A stretch of 15,739 nucleotides of DNA from Alcaligenaceae bacterium (GCA_012511095.1 JAAZGT010000208.1:1-15739); one strand, 5' to 3'. Counted from the first letter of the stretch, positions 1-7,551 are shown. The notes: a model not told the origin generated them from the sequence alone. Program-made: numbers and translations.

Positions 1-7
1 CTTAGAT

Positions 8-1081
8 TTAAGCCTGAGCCGTATTACGAGTCTTAATCCAATACCACATAATAGCGATAATAATCACCACACCCAATACGCCCATAATTGGGTATACCGA
101 GCCAACTAGCTTACCAAAGCCAAACTGGCTTAAACCAATACCAATGACCGTTGAAATTACTGCGATCACTCGGAAAACATTAGTATTAGGCTGTGCCCAA
201 CGTGAAGCAAAGGCAAAGAACATACCTACCGCAGTACTATAAATCATCGCAATAATGGCGATCACCGTTATATAAGCCAATGCACTATGCACCTTACTCG
301 CTAGCAATAAGGTCGGAATTTCAACACCAGACAATTTATCTGCATTTAGGTATAAGGCAATATTTAAAAACACGATTAAAAAGCCTAAACCTAAACCACC
401 TAAAGCACCACCTTGACCAGCAACACTTTCTGATTTTGTTAGTCCACCGATTACCGCCAACATTGGGAAGCCCACACCCACGTTAAATGCCGCATAAAGC
501 ACACCACTTAAGATCCAGCTAGGAACAGTCCAACCCAATAAATTAATCACTTCAAACCCAGCCGAATTGGCATTTTGAGTAGGTACATCAAAGTTACCCG
601 TAAAGACGGAGTACACCATGATCGACATAATCACCAATAACAAGAAAGGCACTGCAACACTAATTAGATAAATAATACTCTTTAGGTTTAAGCAAAGCGT
701 GAGAATCACCACGACACACATTATGATTGAACCAGTCAAGGGTTCCAAACCAAACTGTTGCTCCAAGGTCGCGCCCGCACCGGCTAACATGATCACACCC
801 ACACCGTAGAGGAAGAAGGTCAACAGATAATCAACTAAGGCACCACCCGTCGTTCCAAAGAGACGAGCCAATACCTGTTTATGTGATTTAGCATGCATTC
901 TTTGGCTGATCTGTGCAATTTGCATACCTACAAATGCAAATAAGAATGCCGCAATAATTGAACCACCAATCCCCCATACGCCATAGCCTGTAAAGAACTC
1001 AATAACCTCTCTACCTGAGGCAAAACCACCGCCGATAACTACCGACATATAGGCCATAGCAATTAAATATTTTTGTTTCAT
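8..1081 (-). CDS. YkvI-family multipass membrane protein, probable transporter
   Basis: This is a 357-residue, very hydrophobic protein with about ten predicted membrane segments (roughly residues 5-20, 36-58, 80-104, 115-133, 136-160, 184-212, 226-246, 266-292, 302-320 and 327-348). The N-terminal segment carries the glycine-rich IGGGFASGREV motif (residues 16-26), and a second glycine-rich stretch, AAFNVGVGF, lies at 197-205. Both are typical of the YkvI family, which is related to the APC/LeuT-fold amino acid transporters. Its substrate is not established. The start is supported by AGGAG five bases before the ATG. It is the last minus-strand gene in the window, about 100 bp after dadA and behind a terminator-like hairpin. 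Context suggests import or export of glycine, alanine or a related amino acid, but that is inference. Length is normal and the gene appears intact. Confidence 0.85.
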   Translation of the reverse strand: MKQKYLIAMAYMSVVIGGGFASGREVIEFFTGYGVWGIGGSIIAAFLFAFVGMQIAQISQRMHAKSHKQVLARLFGTTGGALVDYLLTFFLYGVGVIMLAGAGATLEQQFGLEPLTGSIIMCVVVILTLCLNLKSIIYLISVAVPFLLLVIMSIMVYSVFTGNFDVPTQNANSAGFEVINLLGWTVPSWILSGVLYAAFNVGVGFPMLAVIGGLTKSESVAGQGGALGGLGLGFLIVFLNIALYLNADKLSGVEIPTLLLASKVHSALAYITVIAIIAMIYSTAVGMFFAFASRWAQPNTNVFRVIAVISTVIGIGLSQFGFGKLVGSVYPIMGVLGVVIIIAIMWYWIKTRNTAQA

Positions 1082-1123
1082 TTTTTCTCCTACCCACGTA
1101 GTAATTTATTTTTAATAAAAACT

Positions 1124-1153
1124 ACGGCCCCCCCGCACGAGCAAAGAGACCGT
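1124..1153 (-). terminator. Terminator- or attenuator-like hairpin between dadA and ykvI-like gene
   Basis: Read on the minus strand, ACGGTCTC (1153-1146) can pair with GGGGCCGT (1131-1124), giving an 8-bp stem with two G-U pairs. A T-run, AGTTTTTATT, follows directly. This looks like a modest intrinsic terminator, or an attenuator that lowers expression of the downstream membrane protein relative to gcv-dadA. The loop is large and contains part of a run of seven G. A competing stem further downstream is possible (see findings). No termination data are available. Confidence 0.4.
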
Positions 1154-1182
1154 GTTAAGTAATTTAAATAGTGATTAAAATA

Positions 1183-2439
1183 TTATTGATAACGAGTAAT
1201 ATCTAAACCATCAATACTGATTTCAGGCGTTTTATTAGCAATTAAATGCGCTGATAACTGCCCCGCACCACAAGCCATGGTCCATCCTAAGGTACCATGA
1301 CCGGCATTGATGAATAGATTGGGATACTTAGTCTTACCAATGACTGGTGTACAGTCGGGTGTTTTTGGTCTTAAACCAGTCCAAAACGACACATCACCGC
1401 TTAGATCGCCTCCCTCAGGGTAAAGATCCTCACAAATCATACGTAATGTGGCTTCACGTTTAGGATTTAAACTGTAATCAAAACCTCGCAACTCCGCCAT
1501 ACCACCCACACGAATACGATCATCAAAACGCGTCACCGCCACCTTATATGTTTCATCTAAAATAGTTGAAACGGGTGCCATCTCTGGGTTTTTAATGGGT
1601 ACCGTAATTGAATAGCCTTTCATTGGGTAAATAGGTACATCTAAACCCAAGGGCTTTAAGAATTGGGGAGTAAAGGCACCCAAGCAAACCACGTACTGAT
1701 CAGCGGTTTCCTTTTGACCATCAACAATCACCCCTGTAATCTCACCGCGCTCCACTTCAAAACGCTCAATCTTTTGATTGAAACGGACCTCCACACCTAA
1801 CTCTTTGGCTTTTTCTACCAATTGTTTGGTGAAGATTAAGCAATCGCCAGTTTGATCTCCGGGTAATCGAAGGCCACCTTTGAACTTGTGGGAAACCTTA
1901 GATAAAGCGGGTTCAACGCCGATCACACCCTGCGTATCCAATAGCTCATAAGTGACCCCCATGTCTTGCAGTACCTTGATGTCTTTAGCCGCTGCATCGA
2001 CTTGCTTTTGCGTACGAAAAAGTTGCAAGGTACCTAATTGACGGCCCTCATACTCAATCTCCGTTTCGCTACGTAATTTATTCATTACATCGCGGCTATA
2101 TTCTGAAATACGTACCAATCGCTCTTTGTTGATCGCATAATCTTTGGCATTACAATGCTTTAGCATTTGCCACATAAAACGATATTGGTTCATATCCAAG
2201 GTCGGCGAAATCGCCAACGGGGCATGTTTTGATAAAAGCCATTTAACAGCTTTTAAAGGCACCCCTGGTGCTGCCCAAGGGGTTGAATACCCCGGCGAAA
2301 TCTGACCTGCATTAGCAAAGCTGGCCTCGTGAGCCACTTCTGATAAACGCTCGATGACGGTCACTTCAAAACCTTCACGAGCTAAATAATAAGCGGTAGT
2401 GGTGCCTATAACACCACCACCGAGCACTAACACACGCAT
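1183..2439 (-). CDS. dadA: D-amino acid dehydrogenase small subunit (DadA)
   Basis: This is a FAD-dependent dehydrogenase of 418 residues (E. coli DadA has 432). It oxidises D-amino acids, chiefly D-alanine, to the 2-oxo acid and ammonia and passes electrons to the membrane respiratory chain. The N-terminal dinucleotide-binding fold shows GGGVIG at residues 7-12 and the ribose-binding acidic residue E30 at the end of the second strand. The DadA signature SFANAGQISPGY is at 40-51, and the C-terminal FAD-contacting GHGTLGWTMACG is intact. The ATG at 2439 is chosen because AGGAG lies seven bases upstream. A TTG codon immediately before it is less likely. That Shine-Dalgarno overlaps the TAG stop of gcvP, so the two genes are almost certainly co-transcribed and may be translationally coupled. 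No alanine racemase gene (dadX) adjoins it, unlike the classical dadAX operon. Confidence 0.95.
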   Translation of the reverse strand: MRVLVLGGGVIGTTTAYYLAREGFEVTVIERLSEVAHEASFANAGQISPGYSTPWAAPGVPLKAVKWLLSKHAPLAISPTLDMNQYRFMWQMLKHCNAKDYAINKERLVRISEYSRDVMNKLRSETEIEYEGRQLGTLQLFRTQKQVDAAAKDIKVLQDMGVTYELLDTQGVIGVEPALSKVSHKFKGGLRLPGDQTGDCLIFTKQLVEKAKELGVEVRFNQKIERFEVERGEITGVIVDGQKETADQYVVCLGAFTPQFLKPLGLDVPIYPMKGYSITVPIKNPEMAPVSTILDETYKVAVTRFDDRIRVGGMAELRGFDYSLNPKREATLRMICEDLYPEGGDLSGDVSFWTGLRPKTPDCTPVIGKTKYPNLFINAGHGTLGWTMACGAGQLSAHLIANKTPEISIDGLDITRYQ

Positions 2440-2449
2440 CAAATGACTC

Positions 2450-5332
2450 CTAGTCTTTTTTTTCGTCGTATGCCTCGATAGGCAAACAGTTACAGATCAG
2501 ATTACGGTCACCATAAGCATTATCGATGCGTGCTACCGGTGGCCAGTATTTCCTCTCTGGGTTTACTGAATGTGGATAAGCAGCTTGTTGCCGCTTATAC
2601 GGATGTATCCACTCATCCGCTACCAACATCGCTGCGGTATGCGGCGCATTGGTTAAGACATTATCCTGAGGATCGGCAAGACCCTCTTCGATTGCAGTTA
2701 TTTCTTTGCGAATTTGAATCATGGCATCAATAAAACGATCAAGCTCAGTCAGACTTTCTGACTCTGTTGGCTCAATCATTAACGTGCCAGGCACCGGAAA
2801 ACTCATGGTTGGTGGATGAAAACCAAAATCGATTAAACGCTTTGCCACATCCTCAACATCAATACCACAACGCTCTTTAATGGGTCGAATATCGACAATA
2901 CACTCATGAGCCACACGCCCATTACGCGCTGTAAAGAGCAACGGATAATGAGCCGCCAAACGTCTGGCGATATAGTTGGCACTTAATAAAGCCACTTTAC
3001 TGGCCCGTGTCAGTCCATAAGTACCCATCATGCTGATATACATAAATGAGATTGCCAAAATCCCCGCTGAGCCAAAAGGCGCAGATGATACTGGACCAAC
3101 CTCCCCATCGCCTTCACCCATATATCCACGCTCACTCACCACACCTGGTAAAAAGGGCGCTAAATGCTCACGTACACCAATTGGACCCACACCGGGACCA
3201 CCGCCCCCATGCGGAATACTAAAGGTTTTATGTAAGTTAAAGTGGCATACATCTGCACCAAACTCACCCGGTTTGGCTAAGCCAACCATGGCATTCATAT
3301 TGGCGCCATCGAGATAGACCTGAGCACCCGCTTGGTGAATCAAATCACAAATCTCTACAATGCCCTCTTCAAACACACCATGGGTTGATGGGTAAGTGAT
3401 CATGATGCAAGATAAATTATCTCCTACCTCGGCAATTTTTCGCTGTAAATCCACAATGTCTATATTGCCATTATCATCAGAGGCAACTAATTTAACTTTC
3501 ATACCCGCCAATACCGCTGAGGCAGGATTAGTGCCATGAGCAGAGGTAGGAATTAAACAAATATCGCGCTGTGACTGGCCTTGGCTGCGATGATAAGCAC
3601 GAATCGCTAATAACCCCGCATATTCTCCTTGCGCCCCCGAATTAGGTTGCAAACTAAAGGCATCATAGCCAGAAATCTCACATAACTGCTCTGACAAAAG
3701 CTGCAACATTTCTTGATAACCCTCTGCTTGTTCAAAAGGCGCAAAGGGATGCATATTAGCAAATTCCGGCCACGTGATGGGAATCATTTCTGCAGTGGCA
3801 TTGAGCTTCATTGTGCAAGAACCTAAGGGAATCATCGTACGATCTAAAGCCAAGTCCTTGTCTGCCAAACGACGCATATAACGCAACATATCCGTTTCAG
3901 AGGTCACGCTATTAAAAACAGGATGACTTAAATAAGGGCTTTGTCTGGCAAAACTAGCTGGCACATGCGTATCAGCACTGCGTAATAGGTGATTAATCAC
4001 TGGCCCACGAAGCTTTAAGGCCTCCGCAATAATATCAATGAGATCCTGCACGTCTTCGAGGGTGACGGTCTCATCTAGAGAAATGCCAAACTCATCCTCT
4101 GATACATCGCGTAAATTAATGCCACGATCCCGAGTCACTTCAAGAATATTTTCCGTCTCATCACTAGTAATCGTTAGGGTGTCAAAAAATGTGTTGTTGT
4201 TAACATCTAAACCCATCTGCACAAGCGCTTCACGCAATACTGCAGTAAGAGCATAAACTCGCCCAGCAATTTCACGAATACCTCGTGGACCATGATAAAC
4301 CGCATACATACTAGCCATAATGGCTAACAAAGCTTGGGCGGTACAAATATTGGAAGTGGCCTTTTCTCGGCGAATATGTTGCTCACGTGTTTGTAAAGCT
4401 AAGCGCAACGCATAATTGCCCTCAGCGTCAACCGAAACACCCACTAAGCGACCGGGTAAATTACGACGCAATGACTCCCTACAAGCCATAAAAGCGGCAT
4501 GTGGCCCACCATAGCCCATTGGCACCCCAAAACGCTGACTATTGCCCACAGCAATATCTGCACCCCATTCGCCTGGTGCTTTTAAAAGGGCTAAGGCAAG
4601 TAAATCAGTGGCTGCAATCACTAAAGCTTGGTGCTCTTGAGCTGCAGCAACGACTTTTGCATAATCAACAACATCGCCCTCGCTATGTGGGTATTGCAGT
4701 AAGACCCCAAAACAAGGCGGAATTCCCTTGCTTTCATCATCCACAATAACCTCATAACCCAATGCCTCTGCTCGGGTTAGTACCACCTCTTGAGTTTGAG
4801 GATGGCAATGCGTCGACATAAAGAAGGTATTAGTTTTAGATTGAGAGCTGCGCTTCGCTAAGGTCATTGCTTCAGCAGCCGCTGTGCCCTCGTCTAATAA
4901 AGAAGCATTAGCAATATCTAAGGCAGTAAGATCGGCCACCATGGTTTGGAAATTTAGTAAAGCTTCTAATCGCCCTTGTGAGATCTCGGGCTGATAAGGG
5001 GTATAAGCGGTATACCAAGCAGGGTTTTCTAAGATATTTCTTAAAATCACATTGGGCGTTAAGGTGCCATAATAACCCTGACCAATATAGTTTCGAAAGA
5101 CTTGATTTTGACTAGCAATTTCCTTTAGCTCTGCCAGCATATCCTCTTCGGTGCGTGATTTACCTAAGGCCAATGGCTCCTTAAGTAAAATATTTTCAGG
5201 CACCACCTCTGACACTAAGGCATCGAGACTATCGACCCCAACCACTGCTAGCATATTGGCAATCTCTGCCTCATTTGGGCCGATGTGTCGATGAACAAAG
5301 GATTGAGCAAGATCTTGAAACTTATGCAACAT
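2450..5332 (-). CDS. gcvP: Glycine dehydrogenase (aminomethyl-transferring), glycine cleavage P-protein
   Basis: P-protein of the glycine cleavage system, 960 residues from the ATG at 5332. It is a single-chain form like the E. coli enzyme. It decarboxylates glycine with pyridoxal phosphate and loads the aminomethyl group on the lipoyl arm of GcvH. The N-terminal half starts with FVHRHIGPN and contains the YTPYQPEISQGRLEALLNFQ region. The C-terminal half carries the PLP-binding lysine in HFNLHKTF (K702 from this start), followed by the glycine-rich PHGGGGPGVGP. An in-frame TTG four codons earlier would give 964 residues, but the ATG aligns better with the family N-terminus. The Shine-Dalgarno is weak at either start. 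Third gene of gcvTHP, about 140 bp after gcvH, with dadA following closely. Confidence 0.98.
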   Translation of the reverse strand: MLHKFQDLAQSFVHRHIGPNEAEIANMLAVVGVDSLDALVSEVVPENILLKEPLALGKSRTEEDMLAELKEIASQNQVFRNYIGQGYYGTLTPNVILRNILENPAWYTAYTPYQPEISQGRLEALLNFQTMVADLTALDIANASLLDEGTAAAEAMTLAKRSSQSKTNTFFMSTHCHPQTQEVVLTRAEALGYEVIVDDESKGIPPCFGVLLQYPHSEGDVVDYAKVVAAAQEHQALVIAATDLLALALLKAPGEWGADIAVGNSQRFGVPMGYGGPHAAFMACRESLRRNLPGRLVGVSVDAEGNYALRLALQTREQHIRREKATSNICTAQALLAIMASMYAVYHGPRGIREIAGRVYALTAVLREALVQMGLDVNNNTFFDTLTITSDETENILEVTRDRGINLRDVSEDEFGISLDETVTLEDVQDLIDIIAEALKLRGPVINHLLRSADTHVPASFARQSPYLSHPVFNSVTSETDMLRYMRRLADKDLALDRTMIPLGSCTMKLNATAEMIPITWPEFANMHPFAPFEQAEGYQEMLQLLSEQLCEISGYDAFSLQPNSGAQGEYAGLLAIRAYHRSQGQSQRDICLIPTSAHGTNPASAVLAGMKVKLVASDDNGNIDIVDLQRKIAEVGDNLSCIMITYPSTHGVFEEGIVEICDLIHQAGAQVYLDGANMNAMVGLAKPGEFGADVCHFNLHKTFSIPHGGGGPGVGPIGVREHLAPFLPGVVSERGYMGEGDGEVGPVSSAPFGSAGILAISFMYISMMGTYGLTRASKVALLSANYIARRLAAHYPLLFTARNGRVAHECIVDIRPIKERCGIDVEDVAKRLIDFGFHPPTMSFPVPGTLMIEPTESESLTELDRFIDAMIQIRKEITAIEEGLADPQDNVLTNAPHTAAMLVADEWIHPYKRQQAAYPHSVNPERKYWPPVARIDNAYGDRNLICNCLPIEAYDEKKD

Positions 5333-5364
5333 ATTAGGCACCAATGAATTTAAGAGAATTGACA

Positions 5365-5394
5365 GCGCTTATGAATGACAAAAATCATAAGCGC
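5365..5394 (-). other. Perfect inverted repeat in the gcvH-gcvP spacer
   Basis: GCGCTTATGA (5365-5374) and TCATAAGCGC (5385-5394) form a perfect 10-bp stem with a 10-base loop, about 30 bases upstream of the gcvP start. No T-run follows on the minus strand, so it does not look like a Rho-independent terminator. In the gcvTHP transcript it could be a processing or stability element, or it could influence gcvP translation, whose Shine-Dalgarno is weak. The function is inferred only from position. Confidence 0.5.
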
Positions 5395-5413
5395 AGGAAT
5401 TGATATGAAACAC

Positions 5414-5447
5414 CTCGGACCTATTTTTGTTAATCAAGGTACCCGAG
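5414..5447 (-). other. Second, bulged inverted repeat in the gcvH-gcvP spacer
   Basis: CTCGGACC (5414-5421) pairs with GGT and CCGAG (5438-5440 and 5443-5447), giving eight base pairs interrupted by a two-base bulge, with a 16-base AT-rich loop. It sits shortly after the gcvH stop codon and just upstream, in transcript order, of the perfect 10-bp repeat at 5365-5394. It has no T-tract. It may protect the 3' end of a gcvTH segment, but this is speculative. Confidence 0.3.
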
Positions 5448-5472
5448 AAGTCAATCATCAGATGGAGAGCTA

Positions 5473-5847
5473 TTACTTCTGCTCAGCTAAATAAGCAGCA
5501 GCGTCTAATAGATCCTCTATATCGTCTGGATTATCGACTTTCATTTTGAAAATCCAGTGCTCATGCGCATTTTCATTAATCAAATTTGGCTCGGCATCTA
5601 AAGCCTCGTTAAACTCAATAATCTCGCCTGAAACAGGCGCGTAAATATCAGAAGCGGCTTTAACCGACTCAACCACAGCCACCACATCACCAGCAGCAAC
5701 CTTATTGCCAACCTCAACCTCACCGACAAAGACTAGATCGCCTAATTGATCTTGTGCATTATCCGTAATGCCCACAATAAAAGCATCACCCTCGGCCTTG
5801 ATCCATTCATGTGTTGAAAGGTATTTTCGATCGTTTGGTAAAGACAT
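5473..5847 (-). CDS. gcvH: Glycine cleavage system H-protein
   Basis: The lipoylated carrier protein of the glycine cleavage system, 124 residues, normal for the family. It shuttles the aminomethyl group from GcvP to GcvT and is re-oxidised by dihydrolipoamide dehydrogenase, which is not encoded in this window. The lipoyl-attachment lysine is K63 in VVESVKAASDIYAPVSGE, the typical ESVKA context. The N-terminus (KYLSTHEWI) and the EHWIFKMK stretch near the C-terminus are also characteristic. AAGGAGAG precedes the ATG by about five bases, the best ribosome binding site in the operon, which fits a carrier needed in excess over its enzymes. It lies about 120 bp after gcvT and about 140 bp before gcvP. 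Those spacers are longer than in a tightly packed operon. Confidence 0.98.
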   Translation of the reverse strand: MSLPNDRKYLSTHEWIKAEGDAFIVGITDNAQDQLGDLVFVGEVEVGNKVAAGDVVAVVESVKAASDIYAPVSGEIIEFNEALDAEPNLINENAHEHWIFKMKVDNPDDIEDLLDAAAYLAEQK

Positions 5848-5969
5848 TTAACTCTCCTTTATAAGAATAAAGTCTATTCAGTTATACATACGCTTTTAAA
5901 AAGCTAATTCAATTCTAAAGCAAATCCTTGTTTAATAAAAACTCCAAATCGTAAGGATTTTTATACTCA

Positions 5970-7064
5970 TTAAATCAAAGCCTTACCCTGACGTACAAAA
6001 GGTGGCTTAACCACCGTGGCGGGTAAAAGCTTATCTCTAATCTCTACCTCAACCGCATCACCTGCCACTACACCTTGAGGTAAACGTGCAAAAGCAATAG
6101 AAAAACCAAGGGTCGGCGACATCGTGCCGCTGCAAATCACGCCATCACCATGGGCTGTGCGCACTGTCATACCCTCTCGCATCACCCCTCGAGCGTTTAG
6201 CTTTAAACCCACAAAGGCATTGCGACGAGGACTCTCAGTAATGGCTTGACGACCTATAAAGTGACGATTTTCATCTTCTAGACTAACAGTCCACAATAAA
6301 GCTGCCTGTCCGGGTTGAGTTGACTCATCCATATCCGCACCATAAAGATTGAGACCAGCCTCTAAACGTAAGGTGTCGCGTGCCCCTAAACCGCAAGGCT
6401 TTACGCCGGCATCAATTAAGTCTTGCCACAGGCTGATTGCTTGAGTAGGCGGCAACATCAACTCCACACCGTCTTCACCCGTATAACCCGTACGAGCGAT
6501 CATCACATTGTCCTCAACGAAACCTGATTCAAAGGGTTTAAACGCGCTCGCCTCCCGCCATTGTGGCCGCACTTGCCACAGTTTTTCACGTGCATTGGGG
6601 CCCTGAACAGCCAAAGTAGCAATTTCTGGACAACTGATTAATTCAACTTGTAGCTTGGATTGTTTAATTTGTTCTTGAATCCATGCCATATCTGATTCTG
6701 CACAAGCGGCATTAACAACGATGCGCCAGTGTTGCTCATCAAAGAAATAAACAATCAAATCATCAATAATCCCACCTGCTTGGTTAAGCATGCAGGAATA
6801 AAGCGCTTTACCCGGTTGATCCTTGATTTTATTGACATTATTGGCCAACAAATGACGTAAGAACTCTAAGGCATCTGGTCCTTTGATAATAAGATTGTGA
6901 ATATGTGAAATATCAAAGACACCCGCGTGTTGGCGGACTGCGTGATGCTCCTCAATTTGAGAACCATAGGATACTGGCATGGACCAGCCGTAGAAATCGA
7001 CCATTTTTGCGCCAACATCAAGATGCCACTGGTGCAAAGGGGTTTTCTTTAGAGGTTCTGACAT
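5970..7064 (-). CDS. gcvT: Aminomethyltransferase, glycine cleavage T-protein
   Basis: T-protein of the glycine cleavage system, 364 residues, the same length as E. coli GcvT. It releases ammonia from the aminomethyl-lipoyl arm of GcvH and transfers the one-carbon unit to tetrahydrofolate. The N-terminus TPLHQWHLDVGAKMVDFYGW is typical. The catalytic aspartate falls at D101 in GGIIDDLIVY, the same number as in E. coli. ARTGYTGEDGVEL and GLGARDTLRLEAGLNLYG are the later conserved blocks. An open frame extends upstream to 7139, but the ATG at 7064 is chosen because AAGGTGG precedes it and the family N-terminus begins there. It is the first gene of gcvTHP-dadA. The preceding 5' region is long and structured. 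Confidence 0.97.
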   Translation of the reverse strand: MSEPLKKTPLHQWHLDVGAKMVDFYGWSMPVSYGSQIEEHHAVRQHAGVFDISHIHNLIIKGPDALEFLRHLLANNVNKIKDQPGKALYSCMLNQAGGIIDDLIVYFFDEQHWRIVVNAACAESDMAWIQEQIKQSKLQVELISCPEIATLAVQGPNAREKLWQVRPQWREASAFKPFESGFVEDNVMIARTGYTGEDGVELMLPPTQAISLWQDLIDAGVKPCGLGARDTLRLEAGLNLYGADMDESTQPGQAALLWTVSLEDENRHFIGRQAITESPRRNAFVGLKLNARGVMREGMTVRTAHGDGVICSGTMSPTLGFSIAFARLPQGVVAGDAVEVEIRDKLLPATVVKPPFVRQGKALI

Positions 7065-7102
7065 AATCCACCTTTTAAACATTAGGGTTGTTATTGCTAT
7101 GA

Positions 7103-7131
7103 GCCCCCTCAGTCTTATGCCCAGAGAGAGT
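7103..7131 (-). promoter_or_regulatory. gcvT leader segment resembling the 3' part of a glycine aptamer (doubtful)
   Basis: On the minus strand, about 40-65 bases before the gcvT start, the leader reads CTCTCTGGGCATAAGACTGA. This recalls the CUCUCAGG-AAAAGGACAGAG stretch that closes glycine riboswitch aptamers. The other hallmarks, a 5' GGAGAG segment and the conserved CCGAAGGGGCAA core, are not present upstream in recognisable form. It may be a divergent aptamer, a degraded remnant or a coincidence. The location directly before gcvT is what makes the resemblance worth recording. Confidence 0.2.
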
Positions 7132-7156
7132 TGATGCAATTGCTAAAACAACGCAC

Positions 7157-7193
7157 CGCAGGCGCGTCTAAGTGCTTTAGACACACACCTGTG
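7157..7193 (-). other. Strong stem-loop in the gcvT leader
   Basis: CAGGCGCGTCTAA (7159-7171) pairs with TTAGACACACACCTG (7177-7191) around a 5-base loop. As RNA on the minus strand this gives about 13 pairs, including G-U pairs, with a two-base bulge. One or two more pairs extend the base to 7157/7193. It lies about 100 bases before the gcvT start codon. A T-rich stretch, TTGTTTTAG, follows about seven bases after the stem, which is too far for a standard intrinsic terminator, though a weak attenuator is conceivable. It is probably a structural part of the gcv 5' untranslated region. Confidence 0.5.
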
Positions 7194-7378
7194 CCATGAC
7201 CTCAAGTTTTTAGCTAGCCAGTAAACAGCATACTATCAATAGAATTTTTGATGAAAAGTTTTTATTGTTTTTAGGTAGAACTACCAAGTCTTATAGAAGT
7301 TTTAGGGAAAATCCCCAAAAAATATTCTAAGGGCTGAAATGCTAAAGATATCAGGGTTTTAGAAGTTTTTAATTACAT

Positions 7379-7407
7379 TTGCATACATTTAGGCTATTTT
7401 ATTTAAT
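7379..7407 (+). promoter_or_regulatory. Candidate sigma-70 promoter for the GrlR-like gene
   Basis: TTGCAT (7379-7384) and TTTAAT (7402-7407) are separated by 17 bases. The -10 element matches the consensus at five of six positions, while the -35 matches at only three. Initiation near 7414 would give a leader of roughly 140 bases containing the long stem-loop at 7470-7521. The surroundings are so AT-rich that other -10-like hexamers occur (for example TATAAA at 7449-7454), so this assignment is tentative. Confidence 0.3.
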
Positions 7408-7469
7408 TTTTTTCTGTTATGTTAATGATGCAATATACGAAAAACAATTATAAATTTTAATAAAAATGC

Positions 7470-7521
7470 AACGCATCGCCTTTAAACTTGGCACATCGTC
7501 GCTAGGTTTAAAGGCTTCGTT
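7470..7521 (+). promoter_or_regulatory. Long stem-loop in the 5' leader of the GrlR-like gene
   Basis: GCCTTTAAACTTGGC (7478-7492) pairs with GCTAGGTTTAAAGGC (7501-7515). This gives 15 contiguous pairs, the outer ten perfect Watson-Crick and two G-U pairs inside, with an 8-base loop. After a small internal loop, AACG (7470-7473) pairs with CGTT (7518-7521) and lengthens the structure. It ends 16 bases before the AAGGAG ribosome binding site (7538-7543). No T-run follows, so it is not an intrinsic terminator. Possible roles are transcript stabilisation, a protein-binding site in DNA or RNA, or control of ribosome access. Confidence 0.6.
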
Positions 7522-7551
7522 AATTGCTACCATTAAAAAGGAGTTTTTATT

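Larger units (their letters stand above)
7065..7551. promoter_or_regulatory. Divergent intergenic region between gcvT and the GrlR-like gene
   Basis: These 487 bases have no credible gene. They must hold the promoters for the leftward gcv operon and the rightward GrlR-like gene. The rightward half is strongly AT-rich. Two short dyads are visible: GGTAG-AA-CTACC (7274-7285) and GGGA-AAA-TCCC (7305-7315). A 10-base direct repeat TAGAAGTTTT occurs at 7294-7303 and 7360-7369. These could be operators, but with AT-rich sequence and short arms chance occurrence is possible. I could not assign a convincing gcvT promoter. The gcvT-proximal part contains a strong hairpin listed separately. Two GcvA-type or Lrp-type sites were considered but no recognisable consensus was found. 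Confidence 0.5.

Noticed and set aside
1128..1134. Run of seven C in the dadA-ykvI spacer, considered as a phase-variation tract
   Set aside because: It is short and outside any coding frame or recognisable promoter spacer. Slippage would have no obvious on/off effect beyond slightly changing the hairpin loop.
3030..3317. Plus-strand open frame opposite gcvP, and several similar frames opposite tamB, gcvP and the decarboxylase gene
   Set aside because: Each lies antisense to a well-supported conserved gene, has a low-complexity proline/serine-rich translation and lacks a convincing ribosome binding site.
7065..7139. N-terminal extension of gcvT by 25 residues to a start at 7139
   Set aside because: The extra residues do not match the GcvT N-terminus, and AAGGTGG precedes the ATG at 7064, giving the normal 364-residue length.
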